Notes: generated by a model from the letters alone, not told the origin. Positions 36,290 to 45,739 are shown, counted from the first letter of the stretch. The stretch: DNA of 64,000 nt from Sediminibacterium sp. TEGAF015 (GCF_025997995.1 NZ_AP026683.1:2294501-2358500), one strand, 5' to 3'. Numbers and translations: made by a program.

Positions 36290-36676
36290 ATGAAAAAATT
36301 ATTGGTATTGGCATTGGCCGCCATCTTTACTGTTGGTGTGCATGCGCAGGAAGCAAGTTGGAAACAAATGGAAGATTTTCACAGTGTAATGAGCAAAACT
36401 TTTCATCCAGCAGAAGAAGGTAATTTAAAACCATTAAAGGAAAATATTACCACATTGGTAGCTAAGGCAAAAGCCTGGGAATCGGGTGCAGTACCATCCG
36501 GATACGACGCTAAAGTTGCCAAGCCAATTTTGAAACAACTGGTTGCAAAATGCACGGCAGTGGAAGCAGCGATAAAAGCAAAAAAATCAGATAAGGAATT
36601 AACTACCTTGATTACTGCTACACACGATGTATTTCATGAACTAAAAGAAAAATGTAAACCAGGAGAAAAACACTAA
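36290..36676 (+). CDS. Small exported four-helix protein, unknown function
   Basis: 128 aa with a signal peptide ending GVHAQ and a mature part of about 108 residues that is almost entirely helical and Lys-rich. Histidines lie in helix 1 (MEDFHSVMSKTFHPAEE) and in the last helix (THDVFHELKEKC), the arrangement of metal-binding or cytochrome b562/c'-like four-helix bundles, but no CxxCH haem motif is present. I do not recognise a specific family. A periplasmic metal- or haem-binding role is a structural guess. Its stop overlaps that of the convergent S41 peptidase gene. Confidence 0.7.
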   Translation: MKKLLVLALAAIFTVGVHAQEASWKQMEDFHSVMSKTFHPAEEGNLKPLKENITTLVAKAKAWESGAVPSGYDAKVAKPILKQLVAKCTAVEAAIKAKKSDKELTTLITATHDVFHELKEKCKPGEKH

Positions 36677-38181
36677 TTGTTTTTTGATTGAATCATTTGA
36701 AGAATAGCCGCCATTTTCGGATCCCATCCTTCACGGATGGCAGCAGAGGATGGCGGTATTTTTATGTCCGGAACAATGCCTCTTCCCTTAGGCCGATTGC
36801 TATTAATCACCATTCTGTAAAGCGGTAGTCTTACCCTCAGTTTTGAATTAGGCAAAGTAATATTGGGTATATGCATGGCAGAATTACCATAATATCCTCC
36901 TCCCGATTCTTCCCCCACCACTTTTATATTCTCTTGGCCTTTCAATGCGCCAACAACCATGGTAGTAGCACTAAATGTATAGCCGCCCTGTACCAGGTAT
37001 ACCTGCCCACTGAATTTATTTTTCGTATATGGTTGAAAATAGTGTTGCTCAAATCTGCGATAATGAATACTGCCATCTGTTGCTTTGTGTGCGCCCAGGT
37101 TCATTGCCAGCCAATACATCCAACTATGCTGAATATATTTTCCGTATGTTAATTTTCGATTGGTGGCTACAACTGAGTCGGCCACTTTAAACGGTTTGTT
37201 TGAAAGGTATCTGGTAAGATCAATGCTGTTGCTGATTTTACCACCGCCGTTTTCTCTTAGATCAATGATTAAATGCTGAATATTTTCTTTTTTCAATTTT
37301 TTAAAACTTCTCCTGAAAAACTTTTTTAAGCCTCCTTTGCTAAAACTGGTCAATCTAACATATGCACTATGTGTAGTGGTATCAATACTTAAAGACCGAA
37401 TGCTTAAAAGACGTATTTGTCTTTTTGAAAAAGTTGGTCCTGTTGGAGGAATCCGATTGTTTGCGGGTGGTAGCGCTTTTCCACTCAGACTGTCTCTGGT
37501 CACGGGTGTAAAATTTCCCAGTGATGCCGTATCACTTTTTCCTTTTCCATCAATAAATCCAATCAGATAACTGCTATCGACCCCAAAGACCTGCTTATAT
37601 AAATCAGGAAATCCGTTACTGATTACCTGATAAGAATGATTAGTGGCGTTTCCATCGTTGGATATTTGCTGAAATAAATGATTTCTGTACCAGGACATGG
37701 GTAATCCATTAATCTGTTCAATAATAGTTCCCCTTTTGATAATCGAATCCTTGGTGTAACCATTGTTCAAAACGACAGCACTGTCTTCCCAGAATTTAAT
37801 CTGTAGCGGAAATCTCGGATAACGGAATTGGTTGGGGTTTTTAAGGAAGCTTTTAGAAAACAAAGTACTCGTGTGCCCGCATTTAATCTGTGCAATCCAA
37901 CCAGCTACCCGATTTTTGAATTGAATTTCATTGAGCGAATCATTCAATGATAGCATCAAGCTGTTAAATCCACTGTCCAGCGACTCCTTGGAACTATACC
38001 AATATAAACTCGGATGATTGGCTTCCAGAATTTTTTTTAACAGTATGGCATCTTCTTTTAGCGCAGTCGATGAAAACTTTGGCATGTAGGTCATTGATAT
38101 TTGTGCAATGGCCGATTGTGCAGGTATGATTATGCGTAAAATAAATAGTAATACCCATCCAATCCATACCTTTTTTTTCAT
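36673..38181 (-). CDS. Exported S41 (C-terminal processing) family peptidase
   Basis: About 502 aa tail-specific protease-like serine hydrolase. The signal peptide starts MKKKVWIGWVLL. A catalytic-domain landmark LIIDLRENGGG is followed by the nucleophile region GGYTFSATTMVVGAL (Ser in TFSA) and a C-terminal FGP-like end; no clear PDZ domain is apparent from sequence alone. ATG 38181 is preferred to the TTG at 38190 that overlaps the thiL stop. It is the last gene of a minus-strand run after thiL. In Bacteroidota this family is diverse and substrates are unknown. Confidence 0.87.
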   Translation of the reverse strand: MKKKVWIGWVLLFILRIIIPAQSAIAQISMTYMPKFSSTALKEDAILLKKILEANHPSLYWYSSKESLDSGFNSLMLSLNDSLNEIQFKNRVAGWIAQIKCGHTSTLFSKSFLKNPNQFRYPRFPLQIKFWEDSAVVLNNGYTKDSIIKRGTIIEQINGLPMSWYRNHLFQQISNDGNATNHSYQVISNGFPDLYKQVFGVDSSYLIGFIDGKGKSDTASLGNFTPVTRDSLSGKALPPANNRIPPTGPTFSKRQIRLLSIRSLSIDTTTHSAYVRLTSFSKGGLKKFFRRSFKKLKKENIQHLIIDLRENGGGKISNSIDLTRYLSNKPFKVADSVVATNRKLTYGKYIQHSWMYWLAMNLGAHKATDGSIHYRRFEQHYFQPYTKNKFSGQVYLVQGGYTFSATTMVVGALKGQENIKVVGEESGGGYYGNSAMHIPNITLPNSKLRVRLPLYRMVINSNRPKGRGIVPDIKIPPSSAAIREGWDPKMAAILQMIQSKNN

Positions 38182-38186
38182 GCTTA

Positions 38187-39215
38187 TCAATTGAATGCAT
38201 TCCAGCCCTGCGCTTTCAGGTCAAAGGTATTTCCTCCCTTGGTCAGCAACTTCACTCCCTCTGTTAATTCTGTCATGTACCCTATCACACTAATTTCTTC
38301 GTTGAGTACAATTTTATCGTGGTCTTCTTGACGAATGGTAAAAATCAGTTCGTAGTCTTCCCCTCCATTCAGTGCACAAACGGTTGGATCGAGTCCAAAC
38401 TTGAATGCAGCTTTTCTGCTGGCATCTGCAATCGGAAGTTTTTCTTCGTATATGCGCGCCCCTAAACCGGATTGTTTGCAGATATGCAATACTTCACTGC
38501 TGATGCCATCACTTACATCCATCATGGCAGTTGGAACAATTTCATTTTTTCCAAAAAACTCAATGATGTCTTTTCTGGCCTCGGGCTTTAATAATTTCCC
38601 TACTATATAACTTTCTCCTTCCAGGTCAGGTTGAATACTAGGATTCTCCTGGTAGATTTTCTTTTCTCTTTCCATTAGGGTTAAACCCAGATAAGCACCC
38701 CCCAAATCGCCACTCACACAAATTAGATCTCCTTTTGAGGCCGTACTTCTTTTGATGAACTGATCTGGAGCCACTTCTCCAATGGCAGTTACCGAAATAA
38801 TAAACCCCTTCTGTGAAGAAGAAGTATCCCCGCCAATTAAATCAACTCCGTATTTTTCACAGGCGAAATATACGCCTTCATAAAATTCATTCAACGCTTC
38901 CAGACTGAAACGATTGCTGATGCCGATACTAAGGGTTATCTGTGTAGGGGTAGCATTCATTGCGTATAGATCACTAAGATTCACTACCACCGCTTTGTAT
39001 CCCAGGTGCTTTAATGGAGTGTACATTAAATCGAAATGAATTCCTTCCAATAAAAGGTCGGTTGTAATTACTGTTTGCTTACCAAAATGATCAATCACTG
39101 CAGCATCGTCTCCAACACCAAGAATTGTTGAAGCATTCTGGATTTCTGCATTTTTTGTCAGGTGTTCAATCAAACCAAATTCACCTAAACTCGCTATTTC
39201 TGTTCTTTGTTCCAT
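38187..39215 (-). CDS. thiL: Thiamine-monophosphate kinase ThiL
   Basis: ATP-dependent kinase making thiamine diphosphate from thiamine monophosphate. Family landmarks are FGLIEHL near the N-terminus, LGVGDDAAVI (metal/phosphate binding), the DLLLEGIHFD segment, NLSDLYAMNA, GGDTSSS and MDVSDGIS, GGEDYELIF. The 342 aa length is normal. It begins 9 bases after the inositol-phosphatase family gene and ends just before the S41 peptidase. No other thiamine genes are adjacent, so this is a scattered housekeeping gene. Confidence 0.95.
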   Translation of the reverse strand: MEQRTEIASLGEFGLIEHLTKNAEIQNASTILGVGDDAAVIDHFGKQTVITTDLLLEGIHFDLMYTPLKHLGYKAVVVNLSDLYAMNATPTQITLSIGISNRFSLEALNEFYEGVYFACEKYGVDLIGGDTSSSQKGFIISVTAIGEVAPDQFIKRSTASKGDLICVSGDLGGAYLGLTLMEREKKIYQENPSIQPDLEGESYIVGKLLKPEARKDIIEFFGKNEIVPTAMMDVSDGISSEVLHICKQSGLGARIYEEKLPIADASRKAAFKFGLDPTVCALNGGEDYELIFTIRQEDHDKIVLNEEISVIGYMTELTEGVKLLTKGGNTFDLKAQGWNAFN

Positions 39216-39224
39216 AGGGATAAT

Positions 39225-40001
39225 TTAAAATGCGCCTCCATTTACTACCGCAACCAGCTCATCATGTATCAATCCGTTGGTTGCAATAATATGCGGTTGA
39301 TAGGGAGAATAATAATTTCCTTTGAAGTCTGTTACCTTACCACCTGCTTCTTCTACCATTAAAAAACCTGCTGCACTGTCCCAGGCTTGTAATTTATGCT
39401 CATAAAATCCATCAAATCTACCTGCAGCTACCCAGCACAAATCGATGGCAGCACTTCCCAGCCTTCTCACCGGTACACCCTTTCTGATTAATTTTTCAAA
39501 AACCTGTAAAGGTCCATTGGGGGCATCCAGATAGGTATATGGGAATCCTGTTACCAGACAGCTTGTAATCAGCGTTGTTTTATTTCCTACTTGTATTTTT
39601 TTATCGTTCAAAAAAGCACCCTGACCTTTTTCTGCAAAATAAAATTCATTTATAAAAGGGTTATAAACCGCACCCAATATCATTTTTCCTTCTTTCTCCA
39701 CCCCAATGCTTACACAGCAGATGGGTATGCCATTGGCAAAATTTACCGTGCCATCAATCGGGTCAATTATCCATTTGAAAGTGGAATCCTGCTTCAGTTC
39801 ACCGGATTCTTCACTTAAAATAAAATGATCAGGAAAAGCAGCCTGAATGGTTTCCATTATGGCTTTTTCTGCAGCATGATCCGCTTCTGTAACTAAATTA
39901 TTAATCCCTTCTTTATTACTAATAACAAAACTTCCATTGAAAAATCTTCTTAGTTCTACGGCACCTGCTTCGGTGGCTTTTAACAAGGTTTCTTTAAGCA
40001 T
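39225..40001 (-). CDS. Inositol monophosphatase family protein
   Basis: Mg-dependent sugar phosphatase of about 258 aa. The metal-binding motifs are present: EESGE, DPIDGTVNFANG and WDSAAGFLMVEEAGG. Family members act on inositol phosphates, fructose-1,6-bisphosphate, or 3'-phosphoadenosine nucleotides (CysQ); the sequence alone does not separate them, although SuhB-like is most common. ATG 40001 matches the family start (MLKETLLKA); the frame is open up to 40028 but would add nine unlikely residues. Divergent from the glycosyltransferase 42 bases away. Confidence 0.92.
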   Translation of the reverse strand: MLKETLLKATEAGAVELRRFFNGSFVISNKEGINNLVTEADHAAEKAIMETIQAAFPDHFILSEESGELKQDSTFKWIIDPIDGTVNFANGIPICCVSIGVEKEGKMILGAVYNPFINEFYFAEKGQGAFLNDKKIQVGNKTTLITSCLVTGFPYTYLDAPNGPLQVFEKLIRKGVPVRRLGSAAIDLCWVAAGRFDGFYEHKLQAWDSAAGFLMVEEAGGKVTDFKGNYYSPYQPHIIATNGLIHDELVAVVNGGAF

Positions 40002-40043
40002 GAAGCAAAAGTAACCCAGATTCTGCATCTTTGAAATATTATT

Positions 40044-40904
40044 GTGTCTTCACTACTAACCATAATTATTGTAAACTATCGGGTGTATCATCACCTGGGC
40101 AATTGTCTGGAATCTATTCAGGGCTCTAAGCATGCTTTTCCCGTTGATATCATTGTGGTTGATAATGCTTACAGTCCAGAAGATCAGGCATTGCTTGCAG
40201 AGAAATACCCAACTGTTCAATGGTTGTCAGCATCAAATAACATTGGATTTGCCAAAGCCAATAATTGGGCATTGCAGCAAGTGGAGACCGACTTTGTATT
40301 ATTTCTTAATCCTGATACACTTATTGCAGAAACTGTTTTGCAGAAAACAATTGATTATTTGAACCAACACCCCGAAGTTGGTACATTGGGTGTTCAGATG
40401 AGAAATATCCAAGGAATATTTTTACCCGAGAGTAAAAGGGAAATTCCATCCATTAAGGGCTCTTTCTTTAAAATGATTGGATTGGCTGACCGGTTTTCCC
40501 ATTCTGCTTTTTTTAATAGCTATGCTTTGGGACAGTTACATTCAGATGGTATTTATTCGGTGCCGGTTCTGGCAGGTGCATTCATGATGATGCCAACAAC
40601 AATTGCTAAACAGGTTGGCGGTTTTGATGACTCTTTCTTTATGTACGGAGAAGATATTGACATAAGTCTCAGAATCCTTGAACTGGGAAAGGAAAATCAC
40701 TATTTGGGAACGGTTGTAATTACCCATGTTAAGGGCGCCAGCTCAAAACAAAACCCGGATTATCTCAATCACTTTTATGGTTCCATGAAAATATTTCTCA
40801 ATAAATATCCTCATTTATATGGTGGTATTGTTGGAATTACCCTTTTGAAGTTTTTTATTGAGACTGTGTGGCTTACTTCCCGTCTGACCAAAAAATACAA
40901 ATAA
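40044..40904 (+). CDS. Family 2 glycosyltransferase (rhamnosyltransferase-like)
   Basis: 286 aa inverting GT-A glycosyltransferase. The N-terminus LTIIIVNYRVYHHLGNCLESI and VVDNAYSPED form the nucleotide-sugar site, LFLNPDT is the DxD-like metal motif (NPD), and GGFDDSFFMYGEDIDISLR is the conserved acceptor block. The C-terminus has a weak hydrophobic stretch. It resembles dTDP-rhamnosyltransferase RfbF/WcaA-like enzymes for surface polysaccharide. The start is GTG. It is a single gene, divergent from the inositol-phosphatase gene; the acceptor is unknown. Confidence 0.9.
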   Translation: MSSLLTIIIVNYRVYHHLGNCLESIQGSKHAFPVDIIVVDNAYSPEDQALLAEKYPTVQWLSASNNIGFAKANNWALQQVETDFVLFLNPDTLIAETVLQKTIDYLNQHPEVGTLGVQMRNIQGIFLPESKREIPSIKGSFFKMIGLADRFSHSAFFNSYALGQLHSDGIYSVPVLAGAFMMMPTTIAKQVGGFDDSFFMYGEDIDISLRILELGKENHYLGTVVITHVKGASSKQNPDYLNHFYGSMKIFLNKYPHLYGGIVGITLLKFFIETVWLTSRLTKKYK

Positions 40905-40972
40905 CCCTTTTTCACAAAATATTTTATATAATTCATTTAGTTTAGCTTCGTAACTCAACTGTTAAGGAAAGC

Positions 40973-42496
40973 ATGCCAATCTTTGATCTGAAACTCCCCA
41001 ATGCTATATTGAAAGCCCTCCGGCTTCCTCAGAACAATCTCAGACGAGAACAGTTAAGGGTATTGAAAAAGTTATTAAAAAAAGCGAGGTTCACTTCTTT
41101 CGGACAGCAATATCGTTTTGATGAAATCCTATTGAGTAAACATCCTGGAAAAAAATTCCAGGAAATTGTCCCTACGTTTAATTATAATAAAATTTATAGC
41201 GAATGGTGGCATAAAACCATTGAAGGGCAGTCTGATATCTGCTGGCCAGGTAAAATAAAATATTATGCACTCAGCAGCGGTACCAGTGAGTCGGCTAGTA
41301 AATACATCCCCATTACCAATGATTTATTAAGGGGGAATAAAATGGTGATGATTAAACAATTGCTGAGCCTTAGCAAATACGAAAATATTCCTTACACTTC
41401 TATTGGAAAGGGCTGGCTTACATTGGGCGGTAGCACCGAATTGCAAAAAGGCCCAGGATATTTTGCGGGAGACCTGAGTGGTATTACCGCAAAGAAAGCG
41501 CCATTCTGGTTTCAACCTTTTTATAAACCAGGCAAGAAAATTGCAAAACAAAAAGACTGGAATAAGAAAATTGCAGAAATTGTTGACAAAGCTCCTCAGT
41601 GGGATATTGGATTTTTAATTGGAGTTCCTGCCTGGATTCAAATGTGTGTGGAGCAAATAATTGAAAAGTATCAACTAAAAGACATTCATGAACTCTGGCC
41701 AAACCTCGCTTTCTTTGTGCATGGAGGTGTAAGTTTTGAACCCTACAAAAAAGGGTTTGAAAAAATGCTGGGGAAACCAATCACTTATATAGAAACTTAT
41801 TTAGCCAGTGAGGGCTTTATTGCTTATCAGGATCGTCAGCATGCCAAGGGTATGCGATTGGTAACCAATGAACATATATTCCATGAATTTGTACCCTTCG
41901 ATGATAAGAACTTTACAGCCGACGGAGAAATGATTGATAATCCGGAAGCGCTGATGTTGCATGAAGTAGAAGAAGGAAAAGATTATGCATTGTTAATCAG
42001 TACTACTGCTGGTACCTGGCGATATCTGATTGGCGATACCGTAAGATTTGTAGATAAAGAAAAATCTGAAATTATTATAACAGGAAGGACCAAACATTTC
42101 CTGAGTCTTGTAGGAGAGCACCTAAGTGTGGACAATATGAATAAGGCCGTGCAAATGGCATCTGAGAAATTAAATATCAGCATTCCTGAATTTACTGTAG
42201 CAGGAATTCCTTCAGGAAACTTTTTTGGTCATCATTGGTTTGTTGCCTGTAACGATACAGTAGATGAGCAGTTACTATGTAATTACATTGATAGTTGTCT
42301 GAACGAATTGAATGATGACTACGCTGTTGAAAGAAAAAGCGCACTCAGAGAAATCAAATTAACTGCACTCAAAGAAGAAGACTTTTTAAATTTCATGTTG
42401 AGTAAAGGTAAAATTGGAGGACAACATAAGTTCCCAAGAGTATTAAAGGGATCTATGTTACAGGATTGGTATCAGTTTTTAGAAAAGAAGAACTAA
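40973..42496 (+). CDS. GH3-family acyl-adenylate-forming protein
   Basis: 507 aa member of the GH3 family, known in plants for amide conjugation of jasmonate or auxin by acyl-adenylation. A phosphate-loop motif ALSSGTSESASKYIPIT is near residue 103, followed by a Tyr/Glu block (TYLASEGFIAYQ), and a C-terminal domain with RTKHFLSLVGEHLS. In bacteria the substrate is unknown; an amino-acid conjugation role is only a family-level guess. The cyclophilin gene begins at its stop codon (TAATG overlap), so the two share a message. Confidence 0.88.
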   Translation: MPIFDLKLPNAILKALRLPQNNLRREQLRVLKKLLKKARFTSFGQQYRFDEILLSKHPGKKFQEIVPTFNYNKIYSEWWHKTIEGQSDICWPGKIKYYALSSGTSESASKYIPITNDLLRGNKMVMIKQLLSLSKYENIPYTSIGKGWLTLGGSTELQKGPGYFAGDLSGITAKKAPFWFQPFYKPGKKIAKQKDWNKKIAEIVDKAPQWDIGFLIGVPAWIQMCVEQIIEKYQLKDIHELWPNLAFFVHGGVSFEPYKKGFEKMLGKPITYIETYLASEGFIAYQDRQHAKGMRLVTNEHIFHEFVPFDDKNFTADGEMIDNPEALMLHEVEEGKDYALLISTTAGTWRYLIGDTVRFVDKEKSEIIITGRTKHFLSLVGEHLSVDNMNKAVQMASEKLNISIPEFTVAGIPSGNFFGHHWFVACNDTVDEQLLCNYIDSCLNELNDDYAVERKSALREIKLTALKEEDFLNFMLSKGKIGGQHKFPRVLKGSMLQDWYQFLEKKN

Positions 42497-43146
42497 TGCG
42501 AAAAGTTTTTATTGCTGTTTTGTTCTTGTTGAACTCAATATTCATTCACTCCTCTTTTGCACAGAAGTCAAGAATTAAAATACATTACTCCTATAAGGAC
42601 CTTGTTTCACCAGATACACTAAAGGTTCTGTTTAAGACCACACAGGGAAACTTTGTTATTCATTCATACAGAAATTGGGCCCCTCTGGCAGCAGATCGAT
42701 TTTATACCCTGGTTAAACAGCAGTACTATACGAACAACTATATATTCAGGGTAGAAAAAGACTATGTAGTTCAATTTGGTATAGCAGGTAAGCCAGCAGA
42801 AGACCGTAAATGGGATCAACGTCGTTTATTAGATGAACCGGTCACAAAAAAACACCTAAAATCAATTGTTGCTTTTGCCAGAAGTGGAAAGCATTCAAGA
42901 ACCACACAATTGTTTGTAAATATGCAGGATAATCCAAAACTAGACACAACCATGAGAGAAGGAGTGCATGGCTATCCTCCTTTTGGAAAAGTAGTATACG
43001 GAATGGACGTACTGTTTAAACTAAATGGAAAATACAGAAAACAAATACTGCCCTTACAGGATTCCGTATATAAATGGGGCAATATCTATTTTGATAAATA
43101 TTTCCCAGGGCTCGATAAAATTATAAGCGCAACAATTATCCGATAA
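42496..43146 (+). CDS. Exported cyclophilin-type peptidyl-prolyl isomerase
   Basis: About 216 aa with a signal peptide ending SSFAQ, then a divergent cyclophilin domain: KTTQGNFVIHSYRNWAPLA, the active-site segment IFRVEKDYVVQFG, SIVAFARSGKHSRTTQLFVNM and PPFGKVVYGMD. ATG 42496 overlaps the preceding TAA; the frame is also open from 42466, inside the GH3-family gene. It differs from the lipoprotein cyclophilin at 19240 and may be soluble in the periplasm. The motif QLFVNM replaces the usual QFFI, so isomerase activity is likely but not certain. Confidence 0.88.
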   Translation: MRKVFIAVLFLLNSIFIHSSFAQKSRIKIHYSYKDLVSPDTLKVLFKTTQGNFVIHSYRNWAPLAADRFYTLVKQQYYTNNYIFRVEKDYVVQFGIAGKPAEDRKWDQRRLLDEPVTKKHLKSIVAFARSGKHSRTTQLFVNMQDNPKLDTTMREGVHGYPPFGKVVYGMDVLFKLNGKYRKQILPLQDSVYKWGNIYFDKYFPGLDKIISATIIR

Positions 43147-43162
43147 AATAGGCCCAATCAGT

Positions 43163-43170
43163 TATTTTTG
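43163..43170 (+). promoter_or_regulatory. Candidate -7 box for the LysE-family gene
   Basis: TATTTTTG matches TAnnTTTG exactly, 23 bases before the LysE-family start. No clear -33 TTG is seen at the expected distance, so this is tentative. Confidence 0.35.
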
Positions 43171-43193
43171 TAATTCAACTTTAAAGCGTTTAG

Positions 43194-43850
43194 ATGATTG
43201 CACCATTGATGAAAGGACTGGTTTTAGGGCTGATTCTAAGTATTTCAGTGGGTCCGGTAATTTTTGCCATCATCAAACAAAGTCTTGCAAACGGCCATAA
43301 AGCAGGTTATACATTTGTTGCAGGAGTTTCTGCCAGCGATATAAGTCTGGTGCTCGTTTGTAATTTATTTACCAGCTTTTTTACTACTGCACTTTCTCAT
43401 AGCAATACAATTGCCATTGCAGGAAGTATTTTTTTAATCGGGGTAGGCATTTATACTTTTTTCTTCAAAAAAGTAATAGTAGACGAAGAAAACAAAGTAG
43501 AAGTTAAAAAATTCAGGAAAAGAGATCTTGTTGGAATCTTTCTCTCAGGATATTTTATGAACATGTTGAATCCGGCTGTATTTCTTTTCTGGTTTGCTTG
43601 GACTGCAGCAATCACAGGGGATGCTGCCAGTACCCCCAATCCCAATCAATACAAATGGATTGTATTTATTACCTGTCTGATTTTCGTTTTGTTGGCTGAT
43701 ATTGCCAAAGTTGCATTGGCTGGAAAATTAAGACAGCGTTTAACACCTAAGAACCTCCATTTTATCAATAAACTATCAGGTATTATCCTGATTGGATTTG
43801 GCGTTGCCTTAATTTGGGGCGTGCTAAATTTTGGAGACAAGCTGAAATAG
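43194..43850 (+). CDS. LysE-family amino acid exporter
   Basis: 218 aa inner-membrane protein with six hydrophobic segments. The N-terminal motif GLVLGLILSISVGPVIFAIIKQSLANGHKAG matches the LysE/RhtB signature in pieces (GPVIF, GHKAG), and the loop between segments three and four is charged (EENKVEVKKFRKRD). The NMLNPAVFLFW stretch is also family-typical. Family members export basic amino acids, homoserine or other small solutes; substrate not predictable. It ends one base before the mtgA frame. Confidence 0.9.
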   Translation: MIAPLMKGLVLGLILSISVGPVIFAIIKQSLANGHKAGYTFVAGVSASDISLVLVCNLFTSFFTTALSHSNTIAIAGSIFLIGVGIYTFFFKKVIVDEENKVEVKKFRKRDLVGIFLSGYFMNMLNPAVFLFWFAWTAAITGDAASTPNPNQYKWIVFITCLIFVLLADIAKVALAGKLRQRLTPKNLHFINKLSGIILIGFGVALIWGVLNFGDKLK

Positions 43851-43851
43851 G

Positions 43852-44580
43852 TTGTATCTTCTTTTAAAAATATTTGTTGTGATTAAAAAAATCTGGAAGA
43901 AAACAAAACGTATCCTTTTGATACTTTTTCTGAGCTCCCTGTTGTACACTATTCTTTGCAGATGGGTAATGCCACCGGTTACTATCACTCAGATTGCCAA
44001 TGCATTTGGTTATGGATTAAAGCGGGACTATGTTTCGTGGAATCAAATTAATTATTCCGTAAAGCTGGCAGCCATTGCCAGCGAGGACCAGGCCTATCCG
44101 GATCATAGTGGTTTTGACTGGGATGCCATAGAAAAAAGCCTGAAGCCCAAAAAGAAGAACAAGAAAACCAAGATACCATTGGGCGGAGGAGCAAGCACCA
44201 TTACCCAACAAACAGCTAAGAATGTTTTTCTTTGGCAGGGAGGATCTATCACAAAGTTTATCCGTAAAATTCCAGAGCTGTATTTCACTAAACTAATAGA
44301 ATGGATCTGGGGTAAAGAAAGAATTCTGGAAGTATATCTGAATGTGATTGAAATGGGTCCAGGTATTTTTGGAATACAAGCTGCTGCTAAACATTACTTT
44401 AATAAAGACGCTTCAAAATTAACTCGGGCTGAAGCTGCTATGATTATAGCCTCTTTGCCCAATCCCAAAAAGTTTCTGGTTAAACCAATAAGCCGTAGAG
44501 TTTCCTGGCGCTATCCTCAAATTCTTAAACAGATGAATAACATTGAGGGTGATGAAGACATTAAATCACTACTTCGATAA
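43852..44580 (+). CDS. mtgA: Monofunctional peptidoglycan glycosyltransferase MtgA
   Basis: Membrane-anchored GT51 enzyme polymerising lipid II into glycan strands, without the transpeptidase half. One N-terminal transmembrane helix (RILLILFLSSLLYTILC) precedes the domain, which contains the catalytic Glu in SEDQAYPDHSGFDWDAI, the GGGASTITQQTAKNVFLW motif and KERILEVYLNVIEMG. 242 aa is normal. The start is a TTG; a GTG at 43879 would also give a sound anchor. It is convergent with the NadR-like kinase gene, overlapping it by 12 bases at the 3' ends. Confidence 0.93.
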   Translation: MYLLLKIFVVIKKIWKKTKRILLILFLSSLLYTILCRWVMPPVTITQIANAFGYGLKRDYVSWNQINYSVKLAAIASEDQAYPDHSGFDWDAIEKSLKPKKKNKKTKIPLGGGASTITQQTAKNVFLWQGGSITKFIRKIPELYFTKLIEWIWGKERILEVYLNVIEMGPGIFGIQAAAKHYFNKDASKLTRAEAAMIIASLPNPKKFLVKPISRRVSWRYPQILKQMNNIEGDEDIKSLLR

Positions 44581-45120
44581 TTGCAGGAATTGATTAGTTG
44601 CTTCTATTGCAGCAGTCGTTCTTTCTGCATTTGTTCCGCTGATCAATGACCAGGGTACCGGCTGGTTGATTAATAAGTCTTTGTAAATGGAAAACAATTC
44701 TTGTCTTGGTTTTTCATCGGGATACTCTCTCAGCTCATCTTTTACCCAGGGCAAATCTATATTACACAATAAATAGCCGTCGTATTTTCTCTTAATAATG
44801 GTATCTAATATAAAAAAATCACAGGTTCCGAATACATATTCACTCCATACTTTCATTACATACATATCTGTGTCAACAAACAAAACGGAACACTTATTTT
44901 CTTCCTGTACCTTTCGAGTGTAAACATCTTCCAGTTCTAACTGTCCTTTAGCAATAGTTAGTAAATCTGCTGCACTGTAATTGGTTCCATTTTGTAACAA
45001 ATATTCTCTCGCATACTCCGGGCACCACAAAGTTTGGTAATGTTCAGCGAGCGTTTTACTCAGTGTGCTTTTTCCGGTACTCTCCGGACCAATAATGACT
45101 ATTTTTTTAATTTCCTGCAT
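44569..45120 (-). CDS. NadR-type ribosylnicotinamide kinase domain protein
   Basis: 183 aa P-loop protein equivalent to the C-terminal kinase domain of NadR, which phosphorylates nicotinamide riboside. The Walker A loop is GPESTGKST (about residues 11-19), followed by EYAREYL, and the LFVDTDMYVMKVWS block. The adenylyltransferase and regulator parts of full NadR are absent, as is common in Bacteroidota. It overlaps pnuC by 14 bases, giving a coupled import-and-trap pair for nicotinamide riboside. A PnuC-linked thiamine kinase is the alternative, less likely given the NadR-like motifs. Confidence 0.88.
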   Translation of the reverse strand: MQEIKKIVIIGPESTGKSTLSKTLAEHYQTLWCPEYAREYLLQNGTNYSAADLLTIAKGQLELEDVYTRKVQEENKCSVLFVDTDMYVMKVWSEYVFGTCDFFILDTIIKRKYDGYLLCNIDLPWVKDELREYPDEKPRQELFSIYKDLLINQPVPWSLISGTNAERTTAAIEATNQFLQLSK

Positions 45121-45739
45121 GACTGGCTTTTTTCCGCCAGCTAATTAAACCGGCAATTGCTAAAATGAGCAATACGCAAAACTGAACACTGGTGAACACG
45201 TATCCCTTCATAAAGTATAACGGAATAGAAGCAATATTTGTTGCTATCCACCAATACCAGCTTTCTACTTTTTTTCTGGCCATAAGCCACATACCTGTAT
45301 AAGCGGTTGCACTAGCAAAAGCATCTGCCCAGGGTATAGCTTCAGGCGCAAACGAAACCTGTAGTTGTTGCAGGGAAAAATATAATATACTATAGAATAC
45401 CCCGAAGAATACAATTTGACTGCCCCATTCTTTAGGCGAGCTAAATTGAATCTTCATTATTTTTTCATGCGTCTGGTTATTTTTTCTGGCCCATAATATC
45501 CACCCGTAAATACTCATAATGGTATAATATAAATTCACACTCGCCTCTCCGTATAAATGTCCTTTTACACTCAGATAGATATAAAAAGTTGTATTAATCA
45601 ATCCTATTGGGTATACCCAAATATTTTCCTTTCTGCTAAACCATACACTGGCAATCCCCGCAAATACAGCAATGAATTCCAACAGACTTGTTTGTTGCAT
45701 TCCGGTAATAAAGGATTCAAATATTTGTGATAATGTCAT
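45107..45739 (-). CDS. pnuC: PnuC-family nicotinamide riboside transporter
   Basis: 210 aa inner-membrane protein of the PnuC family with seven or so hydrophobic helices. The substrate-site motif WxxWxxxN appears as WYWWIATN, and EFIAVFAGIASVWFSRKENIWVYPIG is split by family-conserved W and Y. PnuC facilitates entry of nicotinamide riboside, which the overlapping kinase then phosphorylates. The start ATG overlaps the preceding gene's TAA (TAATG). A thiamine-specific PnuT is possible in the family, but the NadR-type kinase neighbour favours nicotinamide riboside. Confidence 0.9.
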   Translation of the reverse strand: MTLSQIFESFITGMQQTSLLEFIAVFAGIASVWFSRKENIWVYPIGLINTTFYIYLSVKGHLYGEASVNLYYTIMSIYGWILWARKNNQTHEKIMKIQFSSPKEWGSQIVFFGVFYSILYFSLQQLQVSFAPEAIPWADAFASATAYTGMWLMARKKVESWYWWIATNIASIPLYFMKGYVFTSVQFCVLLILAIAGLISWRKKASHAGN

